Shown here: in pieces, positions 8,010-17,409 of the stretch
How positions within the stretch are numbered: position 1 is the first letter of the stretch
Layout of the letters: every line of letters starts with the position of its first letter
Origin: Microbulbifer pacificus
Lineage (GTDB): Bacteria > Pseudomonadota > Gammaproteobacteria > Pseudomonadales > Cellvibrionaceae
DNA: 64,000 nucleotides
NCBI RefSeq assembly: GCF_033723955.1
Contig: NZ_CP137555.1
Location: 745,001-809,000, forward strand
Direction of reading: 5' to 3'
Notes under the pieces: model-generated
Databases searched by the model: none
The model's input: only the letters and a program-made list of their open reading frames with translations
Told to the model about the DNA's origin: nothing
Translations under genes and position numbers: made by a program

Positions 8010-8588
8010 CTACCGTTCGCTATGCCGCCCGGCATCCAGCTCCGCTAGTGCATACTGAATCGCATCGGCAAAAAAGCCCCGGTAGGCGAGGTAGCGCTGG
8101 CGGCGGGCACGCTCTTTCATCTGTTGCTCCCTCGGCTCGGCCACATCTACAGGTCGGCGGAATTTACGCTGCAGCTGATCCAGAGCAAGCTGAAACCAAT
8201 CCACTTCCTCCTGTACCTGCTCCATTGCACCCTGTATCAGCGCTGACTCCACACCGCGCAGCTGCAATTCCTGACGGATACGCAGTGGCCCCTGCCCCCG
8301 GTGTGCCCGCGAGCGGCAGAATACTTCGGCAAAGCGCCGATCGGACTGGTAATTGAGTTCCTGTAGCCGCGCTAAAAGCCTGTCGAAATCGCCGTTGGGG
8401 TACTTGGGCTGCAACTTCCGGCGCAACTCCTGGCAGGAGTGCTCGCGGCGGGAGAGAAGGTCGAGCGCAGCGGTGAACAGCGCCTGGAAGGCTTCGGTGG
8501 AACCCACCGGAGATGAAAGACTGGAAGAGGAATCACTCTCCGGCAGCCCGCCATGCGAGCCGCCGGAATCAAACTGCGGAAAAGACAA
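8010..8588 (-). CDS. recX: RecA regulatory protein RecX
   Basis: Binds RecA filaments and limits their growth. Three-helix RecX repeats are recognisable from about residue 35 (FTAALDLLSRREHSCQELRRKL) through GQGPLRIRQELQLRGVE to the C-terminal RQRYLAYRGFFADAI. The frame opens with TTG two bases after the recA stop, giving 192 aa, longer than the usual 150-165; a GTG at residue 28 would give 165 aa. Neither start has a strong ribosome binding site, so the start is uncertain, and the Ser-rich first 27 residues may not be translated. Close coupling to recA suggests SOS-induced co-transcription. Confidence 0.9.
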   Translation of the reverse strand: MSFPQFDSGGSHGGLPESDSSSSLSSPVGSTEAFQALFTAALDLLSRREHSCQELRRKLQPKYPNGDFDRLLARLQELNYQSDRRFAEVFCRSRAHRGQGPLRIRQELQLRGVESALIQGAMEQVQEEVDWFQLALDQLQRKFRRPVDVAEPREQQMKERARRQRYLAYRGFFADAIQYALAELDAGRHSER

Positions 8589-8590
8589 AA

Positions 8591-9622
8591 TCAGTCTTCC
8601 GCGGCTTCCACTGCCGCCGGCTGGGCAGCGCCGGTTTCACCCAGCAGCTGGGCACGCAGCTGGGTTTCGATTTCATTACGGATATCCGTGTTTTCCTTCA
8701 GGAATTTGGCCGCATTGGCCTTACCCTGACCAATCTTGTCGCCCTTGTAGCTGTACCAGGCACCGGCTTTATCGATCAGGCCCAGCTTGACGCCATAGTC
8801 GATGATCTCGCCCAGCAGGTTGGAACCTTCGCCATACATGATCTGGAACTCCGCCTGTTTAAAGGGCGGCGCCACCTTGTTCTTGACCACTTTTACCCGG
8901 GTCTCGTTACCGACGACTTCCTCGCCCTCCTTCACGGAGCCGATGCGACGGATATCGAGGCGCACAGAAGAGTAGAACTTGAGTGCGTTACCACCGGTGG
9001 TGGTTTCCGGGGAGCCGAACATCACACCGATCTTCATACGGATCTGGTTAATGAAGATACACAGGGTGTTGGTATTCTTGATGTTACCGGTCAGCTTGCG
9101 CAGTGCCTGGGACATCAGGCGCGCCTGCAGACCGACATGGGAGTCGCCCATCTCGCCTTCGATTTCCGCACGCGGGGTCAGCGCCGCCACGGAGTCCACA
9201 ACCAGCACGTCTACCGCGCCAGAGCGCACCAGCATATCCGCCACTTCCAGCGCCTGTTCACCGGTGTCCGGCTGGGACACGATCAGCTCATCGACATTGA
9301 CGCCGAGCTTTTCTGCGTAGATCGGGTCCAGCGCGTGTTCCGCATCCACGAAGGCGCAGGTACCACCCTTGCGCTGGGCTTCGGCAATCACCTGCAGGGT
9401 GAGCGTGGTTTTACCGGAAGACTCCGGGCCATAGATCTCAACAATACGGCCGCGGGGCAGACCGCCAATACCCAGGGCCACATCCAGGCCCAGTGAGCCG
9501 GTGGAAATAGCGGGGATAGGCTCGCGTCCCTTTTCCCCCATGCGCATGACGGTGCCCTTGCCAAACTGGCGCTCGATCTGAGACAGCGCTGCCTGTAATG
9601 CCTTGTCTTTGTTGGAATCCAT
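8591..9622 (-). CDS. recA: Recombinase RecA
   Basis: DNA-dependent ATPase for homologous recombination and co-protease for LexA cleavage. The 343-aa sequence has Walker [10 protein letters not shown] (65-73), the VDSVAALTP Walker B segment, and the [23 protein letters not shown]2 loop region. The C-terminal tail is acidic as usual. A LexA box lies 57-72 bases upstream of the start. pncC is upstream and recX directly downstream, the classical cinA-recA-recX order. Confidence 0.99.
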   Translation of the reverse strand: MDSNKDKALQAALSQIERQFGKGTVMRMGEKGREPIPAISTGSLGLDVALGIGGLPRGRIVEIYGPESSGKTTLTLQVIAEAQRKGGTCAFVDAEHALDPIYAEKLGVNVDELIVSQPDTGEQALEVADMLVRSGAVDVLVVDSVAALTPRAEIEGEMGDSHVGLQARLMSQALRKLTGNIKNTNTLCIFINQIRMKIGVMFGSPETTTGGNALKFYSSVRLDIRRIGSVKEGEEVVGNETRVKVVKNKVAPPFKQAEFQIMYGEGSNLLGEIIDYGVKLGLIDKAGAWYSYKGDKIGQGKANAAKFLKENTDIRNEIETQLRAQLLGETGAAQPAAVEAAED

Positions 9623-9678
9623 GACCTTTCCCGTGTACGTGAAGATTGGTTATGGGGAGGGAGCTTAGAGAAAAATTA

Positions 9679-9694
9679 CTGTATAAGCAACCAG
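9679..9694 (-). promoter_or_regulatory. LexA (SOS) box of recA
   Basis: CTGTATAAGCAACCAG matches the CTG-N10-CAG LexA consensus and extends to TACTG...CAGTA, in the promoter zone between pncC and recA. It predicts SOS induction of recA and probably recX. Confidence 0.9.
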
Positions 9695-9753
9695 TAATCC
9701 GGAATAGGTGGTTCCCGGTCGGCAAAATCCACCGGGAACGTCTAGAGGGGAAA

Positions 9754-10278
9754 TTATTTGCGATGGGCCTCGGCAATCGACAACAGGCCCCGCAGCGCTT
9801 CGGCCACCGTCTGCTCCTGAATCTCACCGCGGGTGCCATGAAAATGCATACAGCGAGCGTCCGCCTGCAACGGCTCCTGCCCCACGCCGTGGGCCCAGGC
9901 GATCCAGACGGTTCCCACAGGTTTGTCGTCACTGCCGCCATCCGGCCCGGCAATGCCACTGACGGCAACGGCGAGATTGGCATCCAGTCGGCTCAGCACG
10001 CCCACTGCCATCTGCCGCACCACCGGTTCACTGACGGCGCCAAACAGCTCCAGGTCTCGCGGGTCCACCCCGAGAAAATCCCGCTTGATGCGGTCTGCGT
10101 ATGACACCACGGCCCCATCAAACCAGGCAGATGAACCCGGTACTGACGTGATGGCGGCGGCAACGCCGCCTCCGGTGCAGGACTCCGCAGAGGTCACCCG
10201 CCACTTCAGTCGCTGTAACTCACGACCCAACGCTTCTGCCAGACCGTAAATATCGAGATCGAGATCGATATCGACCAC
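9754..10278 (-). CDS. pncC: Nicotinamide-nucleotide amidohydrolase (CinA C-terminal family)
   Basis: Deamidates NMN to nicotinate mononucleotide in pyridine nucleotide recycling. The 174-aa protein is the stand-alone CinA C-terminal domain: SAESCTGGGVAAAITSVPGSSAWFDGAVVSYA holds the active-site Ser and the family signature, and GIAGPDGG lies in the second half. The N-terminal molybdopterin-like domain of full CinA is absent, as in E. coli PncC. Start is GTG with a G-rich site directly upstream. Position just before recA matches many gammaproteobacteria. Confidence 0.93.
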   Translation of the reverse strand: MVDIDLDLDIYGLAEALGRELQRLKWRVTSAESCTGGGVAAAITSVPGSSAWFDGAVVSYADRIKRDFLGVDPRDLELFGAVSEPVVRQMAVGVLSRLDANLAVAVSGIAGPDGGSDDKPVGTVWIAWAHGVGQEPLQADARCMHFHGTRGEIQEQTVAEALRGLLSIAEAHRK

Positions 10279-10308
10279 CCTATTCCCCCCCGGATCAATC
10301 GCTGTGGG

Positions 10309-10824
10309 TCAGATTTCGCTGCGGCCAGATCCGGTTCCCGGCTTGGGCGCGCAACTGGAAAACTGGTAACTCACATTGCCCACCGGGTCGAACCCCAGTT
10401 CCAGCGCGGCATCCAACATGCCCGTGGGTATACGGTGCAGCAGGATGTCACCGGTGGCACCACCGCACACCTGGGGATACATACGATCCGTGCGCACCCC
10501 ACAGCGGGATTCCACCACCTGGATGCCGCTATCCACCAGCTTGCCGCGGCTCTGCTCAACCGTCAGGCCGCCGCCTTCGCACTGCCTGGTTCCACGGGAT
10601 TCCATCACCCACAGGGTGTCGGTGACTTGCCCCTGGGGCCCAGCGCTCTGGGGGGATGCCGGCACAGAGGTCTCAGTGCTCACGTCTTCGCTGCTCGAAT
10701 CTTTGGGCGTCATTTTGCTTTCCACCTTACTCGGCTCCGGGGACCTCGCACCGCGATCATCGCAACCGGTGCAAACCAGTGCAGTGAGTGCCACCATCGC
10801 CACCATCCATTTTCCGAAACTCAT
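10309..10824 (-). CDS. Hypothetical lipoprotein
   Basis: Not recognised. The chosen ATG (MSFGKWMV) has a good GAGGAG site and gives 171 aa. A hydrophobic segment (about 5-18) ends in CTGC, a possible but imperfect lipobox because Cys rather than Leu sits at -3. Next comes a Ser/Pro/Glu-rich linker (about 24-70), then a compact domain with Cys in RQCEGGG, SRCGV, QVCGG and SSCAP, which could form two disulfides in the periplasm. The gene lies between pncC and a LysE-family exporter gene and may simply be read through with them. Confidence 0.6.
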   Translation of the reverse strand: MSFGKWMVAMVALTALVCTGCDDRGARSPEPSKVESKMTPKDSSSEDVSTETSVPASPQSAGPQGQVTDTLWVMESRGTRQCEGGGLTVEQSRGKLVDSGIQVVESRCGVRTDRMYPQVCGGATGDILLHRIPTGMLDAALELGFDPVGNVSYQFSSCAPKPGTGSGRSEI

Positions 10825-10885
10825 AGTCTGCTCCTCAGTCTTTTCCCGGTCACCGGCCACTTGCGAAAAATCCGCGCTGGTCCTG

Positions 10886-11512
10886 TCAGCTTAGCGCGAG
10901 CCAAACGCCCACGCCCAGCATCAGGGTTCCAGCCATCCGGTTCATCAACCGCACATTCTCACCCCGATGCAACAGCCGGCTCAAGCTGCGACCACCGCCG
11001 GCGTAGATCAGCAGGCAGATGAACTCCAGCAACAAGATAATCGCCAGCAGGATACTCATCTGAGGCAGCAGGGGCTGATCCTGCCGGATAAACGGCGGCA
11101 ACAGCGCGATAAAAAACGCCCAGCCTTTTGGGTTTGCCACCGCGGTAACAAATCCCTGTGCTATCAGGGAGGTGGCGGACATCACCGGCTGCCCCTGTGC
11201 ACTCGGCTCTACCAGCACGGCGCGCCCCCTCGCCCGCCACATCTGCACGCCCAGATAGGCGAGATACACGGCGCCGCAATATTTGAACGCCTGGAACGCG
11301 GTGGGGTACTTCAGCATAAACGCCGCTATCCCGAGCACCGCTGCGATGGCTACCGTCGCAACGCCGCACAGTTCACCAAGCATCATCCACAGGGTGCGGC
11401 GCACCCCGAACGTCATGCCCATGGTGAGCGCCAAGGTCATGCACATCCCCGGGGTGATGGAGACAAAGAAAAACGTGGGAATGAACAGTGCCAGGATGGA
11501 CCAGTCGATCAT
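10886..11512 (-). CDS. LysE/RhtB family exporter
   Basis: A 208-aa inner-membrane protein with about six hydrophobic segments. The N-terminus (FVSITPGMCMTLALTMGMTFGVRRTL) matches the conserved first helix and loop of the family, and GFVTAVANPKGWAFFIALLPPFI is the conserved central motif. Family members export amino acids such as homoserine, threonine, lysine or cysteine; the substrate cannot be read from the sequence. It is followed after 13 bases by the upstream DMT transporter gene on the same strand, so the two exporters probably share a transcript. Confidence 0.9.
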   Translation of the reverse strand: MIDWSILALFIPTFFFVSITPGMCMTLALTMGMTFGVRRTLWMMLGELCGVATVAIAAVLGIAAFMLKYPTAFQAFKYCGAVYLAYLGVQMWRARGRAVLVEPSAQGQPVMSATSLIAQGFVTAVANPKGWAFFIALLPPFIRQDQPLLPQMSILLAIILLLEFICLLIYAGGGRSLSRLLHRGENVRLMNRMAGTLMLGVGVWLALS

Positions 11513-11525
11513 AGGTTGTCCGTTT

Positions 11526-12449
11526 TCAGTGGTGGGCGCCGCTGTGGTTGCCGTAATGACTGACGAACATCCCCGCCAGCATCAATCCGCACCCAATTAG
11601 TTCTTTTGCACTCAGCAGCTCATTCAGTAACAGCCACCCTGCGCCGACCGCGAACACCGACTCCAGACTCATGATGACAGTGGCATGGGACGGCGCCGCA
11701 TTGCGCTGCCCCAGAAGCTGGAAGGTAAAGGCGATGGCAGTGGAAAACACCATCATGTAAGCGATGGGCCAGGCCGCATCCACCGCGGCCTGCAGTGTCG
11801 GCTGCTCCACAATCAGTGCGGCCACCGCCGACAGTACACCACATACCAGGAACTGGATCGCCGCCAGGCGCAGCGCATCGTATCGGTGCACCAGATAGTC
11901 CGCGGACAATACCTGGATTGCGAACACAAAGGCGCTGGCAAATACCATCAAATCGCCGATCAGCTGCGCCTGCTCGGAAAAATCCGCCAGCCAGTAGAGC
12001 CCGAGCAGCGCCAGCGCGACACCACCCCAGGTCCAGCGGTTGGTTTTATGGCCGAGGGACAGGCCAATGATGGGCACCAGCAGCAGGTAAAATCCACTGA
12101 TAAACCCCGCGCGCCCGGCGGTGGTGTACACCAGGCTCGCCTGCTGCAGTGCCGCTGCGAGGAACAGCCAGAAACCGAGTAGTGCGCCGCCCGGCAAACA
12201 CTTGCGCCAGCTGTGATGAATGATTGCGCCATCAGACTGCTGCGCTTTCAGGTCCCGCCGGGAAGAAAGCCAGTAGACGATGGGAACCAGCAGCAGTCCG
12301 CCGAGGAAAAAGCGCCAGGCATTGAACGCCAGTGGTCCAATATGCTCCATGGCAATTTTCTGCGGAACGAATGCTACGCCCCAGAACAATGCCGCGAGCA
12401 GCAACAGTACTTCGGCCTTCGCCTGTTTTTGTTTCATACCGATCATCAC
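11526..12449 (-). CDS. EamA/DMT family transporter
   Basis: A 307-aa inner-membrane protein of the drug/metabolite transporter type. It has two EamA repeats of about five helices each; the first starts LLLLAALFWGVAFVPQKIAMEHIGPLAFNAWRF and the second is in the half ending IVMSLESVFAVGAGWLLLNELLSAKELIGCGLMLAGM. Substrate unknown; relatives export amino acids or nucleobases. Three ATG codons lie close together (residues 1, 2 and 5) and no strong ribosome binding site decides between them. Confidence 0.9.
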   Translation of the reverse strand: MMIGMKQKQAKAEVLLLLAALFWGVAFVPQKIAMEHIGPLAFNAWRFFLGGLLLVPIVYWLSSRRDLKAQQSDGAIIHHSWRKCLPGGALLGFWLFLAAALQQASLVYTTAGRAGFISGFYLLLVPIIGLSLGHKTNRWTWGGVALALLGLYWLADFSEQAQLIGDLMVFASAFVFAIQVLSADYLVHRYDALRLAAIQFLVCGVLSAVAALIVEQPTLQAAVDAAWPIAYMMVFSTAIAFTFQLLGQRNAAPSHATVIMSLESVFAVGAGWLLLNELLSAKELIGCGLMLAGMFVSHYGNHSGAHH

Positions 12450-12520
12450 CGGCGCACAGAGACACCCTCGCCTCCGTCGCCATTAACAGAAATCCAAAAT
12501 GGAGGAATCACCGAAATAAA

Positions 12521-14251
12521 TCAGAGCGGAACTATATGGCTGACCATCAATTGCAGTGACTGCCGCCCGCGAAATTCATTGATATCCAGCTTGAACGCCA
12601 GCCGCACTCTCTCCACTGGCGCCGGCCAGAATTCCGTGTCGATATTGAAGGCGATGGCATCCAGTGACTGCCGCGGTGCACACGCCGGTGCGACCACCAT
12701 CTTCAGGTGACGCTCACCCACAATCCGCTGCTGCTGCAACACAAATTCACCATCGAACTCGGGCTCCGGGAAAGCCTGCCCCCAGGGCGCACAGGCCCGC
12801 AGCAACGCAGCGGTCTCCATGGTGAACTCCTCTGCGCGCAGCTCGCCATCGGTCTCGATGACCGCTTGCAGCTGCGACGGCGTGAGCCTGCTGCGCACCG
12901 CCTGCTCGAAAGCCTCGGTAAAGGCCGGCAGATTTTCCGCGGGAAGACTCAGCCCCGCCGCCATGGCGTGCCCGCCAAATTTGCTGATCAGTTGTGGGTG
13001 GGCCGCGGCAACGTCGCTGAGCGCATCGCGAATATGCAAACCTGGAATCGAACGCGCCGAGCCCTTGATCAGGTTGTTGTCACCATCGGCAAAGGCGATC
13101 ACCGGACGGTGAAATTTTTCCTTGATACGGCTGGCGAGAATACCCACCACCCCCTGGTGCCAGGCCCCGTCGTACAGGCACAGGCTCCAGGGCAGGCCGT
13201 CATCTGCCAGTTGCAATTGCTCCAGCGCAGCCATCGCCTCGCGCTGCATACCGGCCTCGATGGCCTTGCGATCGCGGTTGAGCCCGTCCAGCTCCACCGC
13301 CAGCTCCCGCGCCTCCTGGGGGTCGCGGGTGAGCAGGCAGCGGATGCCGGTGCTTATATCGTCGAGTCGCCCAGCGGCATTGATCCGCGGGCCGAGGATA
13401 AAACCGATATCGGTGGTGGAAAGCCGGCTGCGGTCCCGCCCGGCCACATCCATCAGCGCCTGAATGCCCACCCGGCAGCGGCCGGCGCGAATTCGCGCAA
13501 TGCCCTGGTGCACCAGTACCCGGTTGTTGTGATCCAGCGGCACCAGGTCGGCAACCGTGCCGAGCGCCACCAGATCCAGATACTCGGCCATATTGGGCGC
13601 GGCAATACCGGACTCTTCAAACCAGCCCGATGCCTGCAGCGCGGTCTTGAGCCGGCTGAGCAGGTAGAAAATCACACCCACGCCCGCCAGGTTCTTGCTG
13701 GGAAAGTCACAGCCCGGCTGATTCGGATTGACGATGGCATCTGCGTCCGGTAGTTCACTGCCGGGCAGATGGTGATCGGTGACGATGACCTTCAACCCTG
13801 CGGCGCGGGCCGCGGCAACACCGTCGATACTGCTGATCCCGTTGTCCACGGTGATCAGCAGCTCCGGCTGATACTCCCGCGCCACCTCGACAATTTCAGG
13901 GGTCAGGCCGTAACCGAACTCGAATCGATTCGGCACCAGGAAATCCACTGCTCCGGCGCCGAGCGCGCCCAGCGCGAGTACCGCGAGGGTGCTACTGGTG
14001 GCGCCGTCAGCGTCGAAGTCACCCACGATCAGGATTTTTTGCTGCTGACGCACCGCCTCCACCAGTAGGGCGACCGCAGCATCCACCCCGCGCATGGACT
14101 CGGGGCTGTGCAGGCGGGCGAGCTGGTGATCGAGCGCCTGGTCGCTATCGACCCCGCGCCCCAACAGTACCCGCTGCAGAATCTCTGGTGTGGAGGAAGT
14201 AAAACGGCCAGCGGATAAATCCACTGGCCGTCGTTGAATGATGGTATTCAT
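12521..14251 (-). CDS. recJ: Single-stranded-DNA-specific exonuclease RecJ
   Basis: 5'-3' single-strand DNA exonuclease in mismatch and recombination repair. The DHH phosphoesterase domain shows VGDFDADGATSS with metal ligands Asp78, Asp80 and Asp82, VDNGIS, and the DHH motif at 159-161. The DHHA1 domain has GGHAMAAG and the C-terminal OB-like domain closes the protein at 576 aa, a normal length. It is downstream of thrC with an 87-base spacer, the order dsbC-hom-thrC-recJ being known from Pseudomonas. Confidence 0.96.
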   Translation of the reverse strand: MNTIIQRRPVDLSAGRFTSSTPEILQRVLLGRGVDSDQALDHQLARLHSPESMRGVDAAVALLVEAVRQQQKILIVGDFDADGATSSTLAVLALGALGAGAVDFLVPNRFEFGYGLTPEIVEVAREYQPELLITVDNGISSIDGVAAARAAGLKVIVTDHHLPGSELPDADAIVNPNQPGCDFPSKNLAGVGVIFYLLSRLKTALQASGWFEESGIAAPNMAEYLDLVALGTVADLVPLDHNNRVLVHQGIARIRAGRCRVGIQALMDVAGRDRSRLSTTDIGFILGPRINAAGRLDDISTGIRCLLTRDPQEARELAVELDGLNRDRKAIEAGMQREAMAALEQLQLADDGLPWSLCLYDGAWHQGVVGILASRIKEKFHRPVIAFADGDNNLIKGSARSIPGLHIRDALSDVAAAHPQLISKFGGHAMAAGLSLPAENLPAFTEAFEQAVRSRLTPSQLQAVIETDGELRAEEFTMETAALLRACAPWGQAFPEPEFDGEFVLQQQRIVGERHLKMVVAPACAPRQSLDAIAFNIDTEFWPAPVERVRLAFKLDINEFRGRQSLQLMVSHIVPL

Positions 14252-14338
14252 CGCGTCCGGTCGTTCTCGTTCTTGTCACCGCCGGCGCAGCCGGCAAAGC
14301 GCCATTCTAACGCCACACCGGCGCGACTCAACCCGGCC

Positions 14339-15730
14339 TCAGGCCAGTGCGCGCGAGATGAAATCGTGTACCGCGGAAAGCTCGTTTGGCAGCACTTGCA
14401 ACCGCTCCTCCCGCTCCAGCAGGTCCTGCATATGGTGGGGCAGCGGCACACTGGTACCCGGCAGCGCCGTGTCGACCGCTTCGGCAAATTTGGCCGGATG
14501 CGCGGTGGCGAGGCATACCATCGGCTCGGCATTGGACTTGCGCGCGCGACGCGCAGCTTCCATGCCAATGGCGGTGTGCGGGTCAAGCAGGTACTCGGTG
14601 GACTCGAACACCTCGCGGATCACCTCCACCGTGCGCTCGTCGCCAACCCGCTCGGACGAGAACAGGCTGCGGGCCTTTTCCAGGGCGAGTTCATCGAGCT
14701 TCATCGGTGCACGGCGATCCGCCAGCAACTCCGCCACCGCAGCGCCGTCGCGGTCATACAGATCAAACAACAGCCGCTCGAAATTACTGGATACCATGAT
14801 ATCCATGCTTGGCGACAGGCTGTGTACCAGCGGTTGTGGCGAGTGGTCGTTGGCACTGATACAGCGGTGCAGGATGTCGTTCGCGTTGGTGGCGATCACC
14901 AGCTGGTTGATCGGCAGCCCCATGCCGCGGGCCAGATAGCCGGCGAAGATGTCACCGAAGTTACCGGTGGGTACGGAAAAATTGACCGGGCGGTGCGGAC
15001 CGCCGAGGCTCAGTGCCGCGTGGAAGTAGTACACGATCTGGGCCATGATTCGCGCCCAGTTGATGGAGTTCACCGCCACAAGGCGTCGGCCATCCGGCAG
15101 GAAAGACTGGTCCGCGAAGCTGGCTTTCACCATGTTCTGGCAGTCGTCGAAATTGCCCTCGAGCGCGATATTGAAGACATTGTCCGACAGCACGGTGGTC
15201 ATCTGCTTGCGCTGCACTTCCGATACCCGGTTGTGCGGGTGCATGATGAAAATGTCGATATTTTCGCAGTGGCGGCAGCCCTCGATCGCCGCAGAACCGG
15301 TATCCCCGGATGTCGCTCCGAGCACAACTACCTTTTCCCCGCGCTTTTTCAGCAACAGGTCGAACAGTTGACCGAGAAACTGCAGGGCAAAATCCTTGAA
15401 CGCCAGCGTCGGCCCCTGAAACAGCTCCATCACCCACTCGTTGTGGCCGGTCTGTACCAGCGGCGCGATGGCGGCGTGACGGAAATTGGCGTAAGCGCGC
15501 TCGATGATGCCGCGCATCTCGTCCTCGCTCAGATCCTCAGCGACAAAAGGCCACATGATGCGAAACGCCAGCTCGCAGTAATTCAGGCCCGCCATTTCGG
15601 CGATTTCCTGCTGGCTGAATTTGGGCAGGCTTTCCGGCACATACAGGCCGCCATCGCTGGCGAGCCCGGTGAGCACAGTGTCGGCAAAGCTGAGGGACGG
15701 CGCGCGGCCGCGAGTACTGATAAATTTCAC
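14339..15730 (-). CDS. thrC: Threonine synthase
   Basis: PLP enzyme converting O-phosphohomoserine to L-threonine. The 463-aa long form has the N-terminal MKFISTRG and the PLP-binding lysine in GPTLAFKDFALQFLG (Lys112). VLGATSGDTGSAAIEG contacts the cofactor phosphate and PTGNFGDIFAGYLA lies in the second domain. hom is immediately upstream (75-base gap). thrB is absent here, as in Pseudomonas where it is elsewhere. Confidence 0.96.
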   Translation of the reverse strand: MKFISTRGRAPSLSFADTVLTGLASDGGLYVPESLPKFSQQEIAEMAGLNYCELAFRIMWPFVAEDLSEDEMRGIIERAYANFRHAAIAPLVQTGHNEWVMELFQGPTLAFKDFALQFLGQLFDLLLKKRGEKVVVLGATSGDTGSAAIEGCRHCENIDIFIMHPHNRVSEVQRKQMTTVLSDNVFNIALEGNFDDCQNMVKASFADQSFLPDGRRLVAVNSINWARIMAQIVYYFHAALSLGGPHRPVNFSVPTGNFGDIFAGYLARGMGLPINQLVIATNANDILHRCISANDHSPQPLVHSLSPSMDIMVSSNFERLLFDLYDRDGAAVAELLADRRAPMKLDELALEKARSLFSSERVGDERTVEVIREVFESTEYLLDPHTAIGMEAARRARKSNAEPMVCLATAHPAKFAEAVDTALPGTSVPLPHHMQDLLEREERLQVLPNELSAVHDFISRALA

Positions 15731-15805
15731 GGTGACTCTAATTCGACTGGTTCGGAATAAAGGAACACGGCAGGCACATGGCGCCTGCCGTCAGATGACA
15801 TGCAA

Positions 15806-17188
15806 TCAACCGAGGGATTCGACCCGAATCCGCACGACCGGCGCCTGGATCGTGTCCAGGGCCTCGATCTGGTTGACCGCTTCCTGAAGCTGGGACTCAC
15901 GGGCGCGACTGGTCAGTAACACCACCGGCACCAGCTCCTCGTCTTCCGCAGGTTCATGCTGGATCAGCGCCTCGATACTGATGCCCTGGTCGCTGCAGAT
16001 CTTCGCGACCTGGGACATCACCCCCGGCTTGTCGTGGGCCGAGATGCGCATGTAATAACTGGTTTTGGTCTCGCTCATGGGCAGCACGTCGTCCAGGTTG
16101 CCCTGGCTGCCCTGAGTCACACCGGCCAGCGGTACCCGCTGATCGGGACGCACATTCAGGGTGCGCGCGACATCCACGATATCCGCGATCACCGCAGAGG
16201 CGGTAGCCTCGGCACCGGCACCGGCACCGTAATAAAGGGTGGGACCTACCGCGTCGCCGTAGACCAGCACCGCGTTCATCACCCCATTGACGTTGGCGAT
16301 AAGACGGCGCTGGGGGATCAGGGTTGGGTGAACCCGCAACTCGACGCCATCTTCGGTGCGACGCGCTATGCCCAAGTGCTTGATGCGATAGCCCAGTTCG
16401 TCGGCGTACTGGATGTCTTCCCGGGCAATGCCACTGATACCTTCGGTATACACCTTGTCGAATGCCAGCGGCATACCGAAAGCCAGGGATGCCATGATCA
16501 CCAGCTTGTGCGCAGCATCTATCCCCTCCACATCGAAGGTGGGATCCGCTTCGGCATAGCCCAGAGCCTGCGCCTGTGACAGTGCCTCCTGGAAGCTGCG
16601 GCCCTTCTCGCGCATTTCCGTGAGGATGTAGTTACCGGTGCCATTGATGATCCCCGCCAGCCACTGGATGCGATTGCCAACGAGCCCCTCACGCAGGGAT
16701 TTGATGATGGGGATACCGCCGGCCACAGCAGCCTCGTAAGCGATCGTCACGCCCTGCTCCGCTGCGGCGGCAAATAGCTCATTGCCGTACTCGGCGATCA
16801 GCGCCTTGTTGGCGGTGACCACGTGCTTGCCATTGGCAATTGCGGTCAACACCAGCTCCCTGGCCACAGTGGTCCCGCCGATAAGTTCCACCAGCACATC
16901 CACGTCAGGGTTATTTGCCACCTCGAAGATTTCACGGGTGACATCCAGGTGACTGGTATCGCAGTCGGGATTGTCGCGGCGCGCACCAATCTGGACAATT
17001 TCGACCTTGCGGCCACAGCGGGCGGCAATTTCTTCGCAATTGCGGGCCATGACGTTGACTGTGCCGCTACCTACGGTCCCCAGACCGCAAATACCGATAC
17101 GCACTGTGGGCAACGCGCCCTCTATACTGGGTTTTTCCGAGATCTTGGTGGTCGAAGCCTTGGTAGCTTCGTCGGCGAATGCGCTCAC
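15806..17188 (-). CDS. hom: Homoserine dehydrogenase
   Basis: Reduces aspartate semialdehyde to homoserine. I chose the GTG at 17186-17188 because it has a strong CGGAGGG site; the open frame extends 34 codons further up but those residues look non-coding. The product is 460 aa: a non-conserved first 27 residues, the NAD(P) loop GICGLGTVGSG (about 32-42), the catalytic domain with ANKALIAEYG and GGIPIIKSLREGL, and a C-terminal ACT domain (HDKPGVMSQVAKICSDQGISIEALIQ) for threonine feedback. It precedes thrC and is separated from dsbC by a terminator. Confidence 0.96.
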   Translation of the reverse strand: MSAFADEATKASTTKISEKPSIEGALPTVRIGICGLGTVGSGTVNVMARNCEEIAARCGRKVEIVQIGARRDNPDCDTSHLDVTREIFEVANNPDVDVLVELIGGTTVARELVLTAIANGKHVVTANKALIAEYGNELFAAAAEQGVTIAYEAAVAGGIPIIKSLREGLVGNRIQWLAGIINGTGNYILTEMREKGRSFQEALSQAQALGYAEADPTFDVEGIDAAHKLVIMASLAFGMPLAFDKVYTEGISGIAREDIQYADELGYRIKHLGIARRTEDGVELRVHPTLIPQRRLIANVNGVMNAVLVYGDAVGPTLYYGAGAGAEATASAVIADIVDVARTLNVRPDQRVPLAGVTQGSQGNLDDVLPMSETKTSYYMRISAHDKPGVMSQVAKICSDQGISIEALIQHEPAEDEELVPVVLLTSRARESQLQEAVNQIEALDTIQAPVVRIRVESLG

Positions 17189-17360
17189 AACTTCCCTCCG
17201 CGCATGACTGTATTGGAATACTGCGCAATAACTGGCGTATAAATCAAAAAAAGGCCGACAACCATACTGAGATCCTGGGGAAATTGTCAATTAAATTGCG
17301 CGCAGCAATCAAACCGACGACCCACCTGCCGATGTCGCGCAAAACTCGCCTGCGACAAAT

Positions 17361-17392
17361 ACAAAAAAAGCCGGCAATTGCCGGCCTTTTTC
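17361..17392 (-). terminator. Rho-independent terminator after dsbC
   Basis: A perfect palindrome GCCGGCAATTGCCGGC (17370-17385) is followed on the minus strand by seven T. A shorter T-run on the other side might allow some plus-strand activity. It separates dsbC from hom. Confidence 0.9.
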
Positions 17393-17409
17393 AGGAGTCC
17401 GCGAAAGGT

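Noticed and set aside
14234..15760. Plus-strand reading frame of 508 codons opposite thrC
   Set aside because: thrC is complete with its PLP lysine; the opposite frame is a GC-driven shadow.
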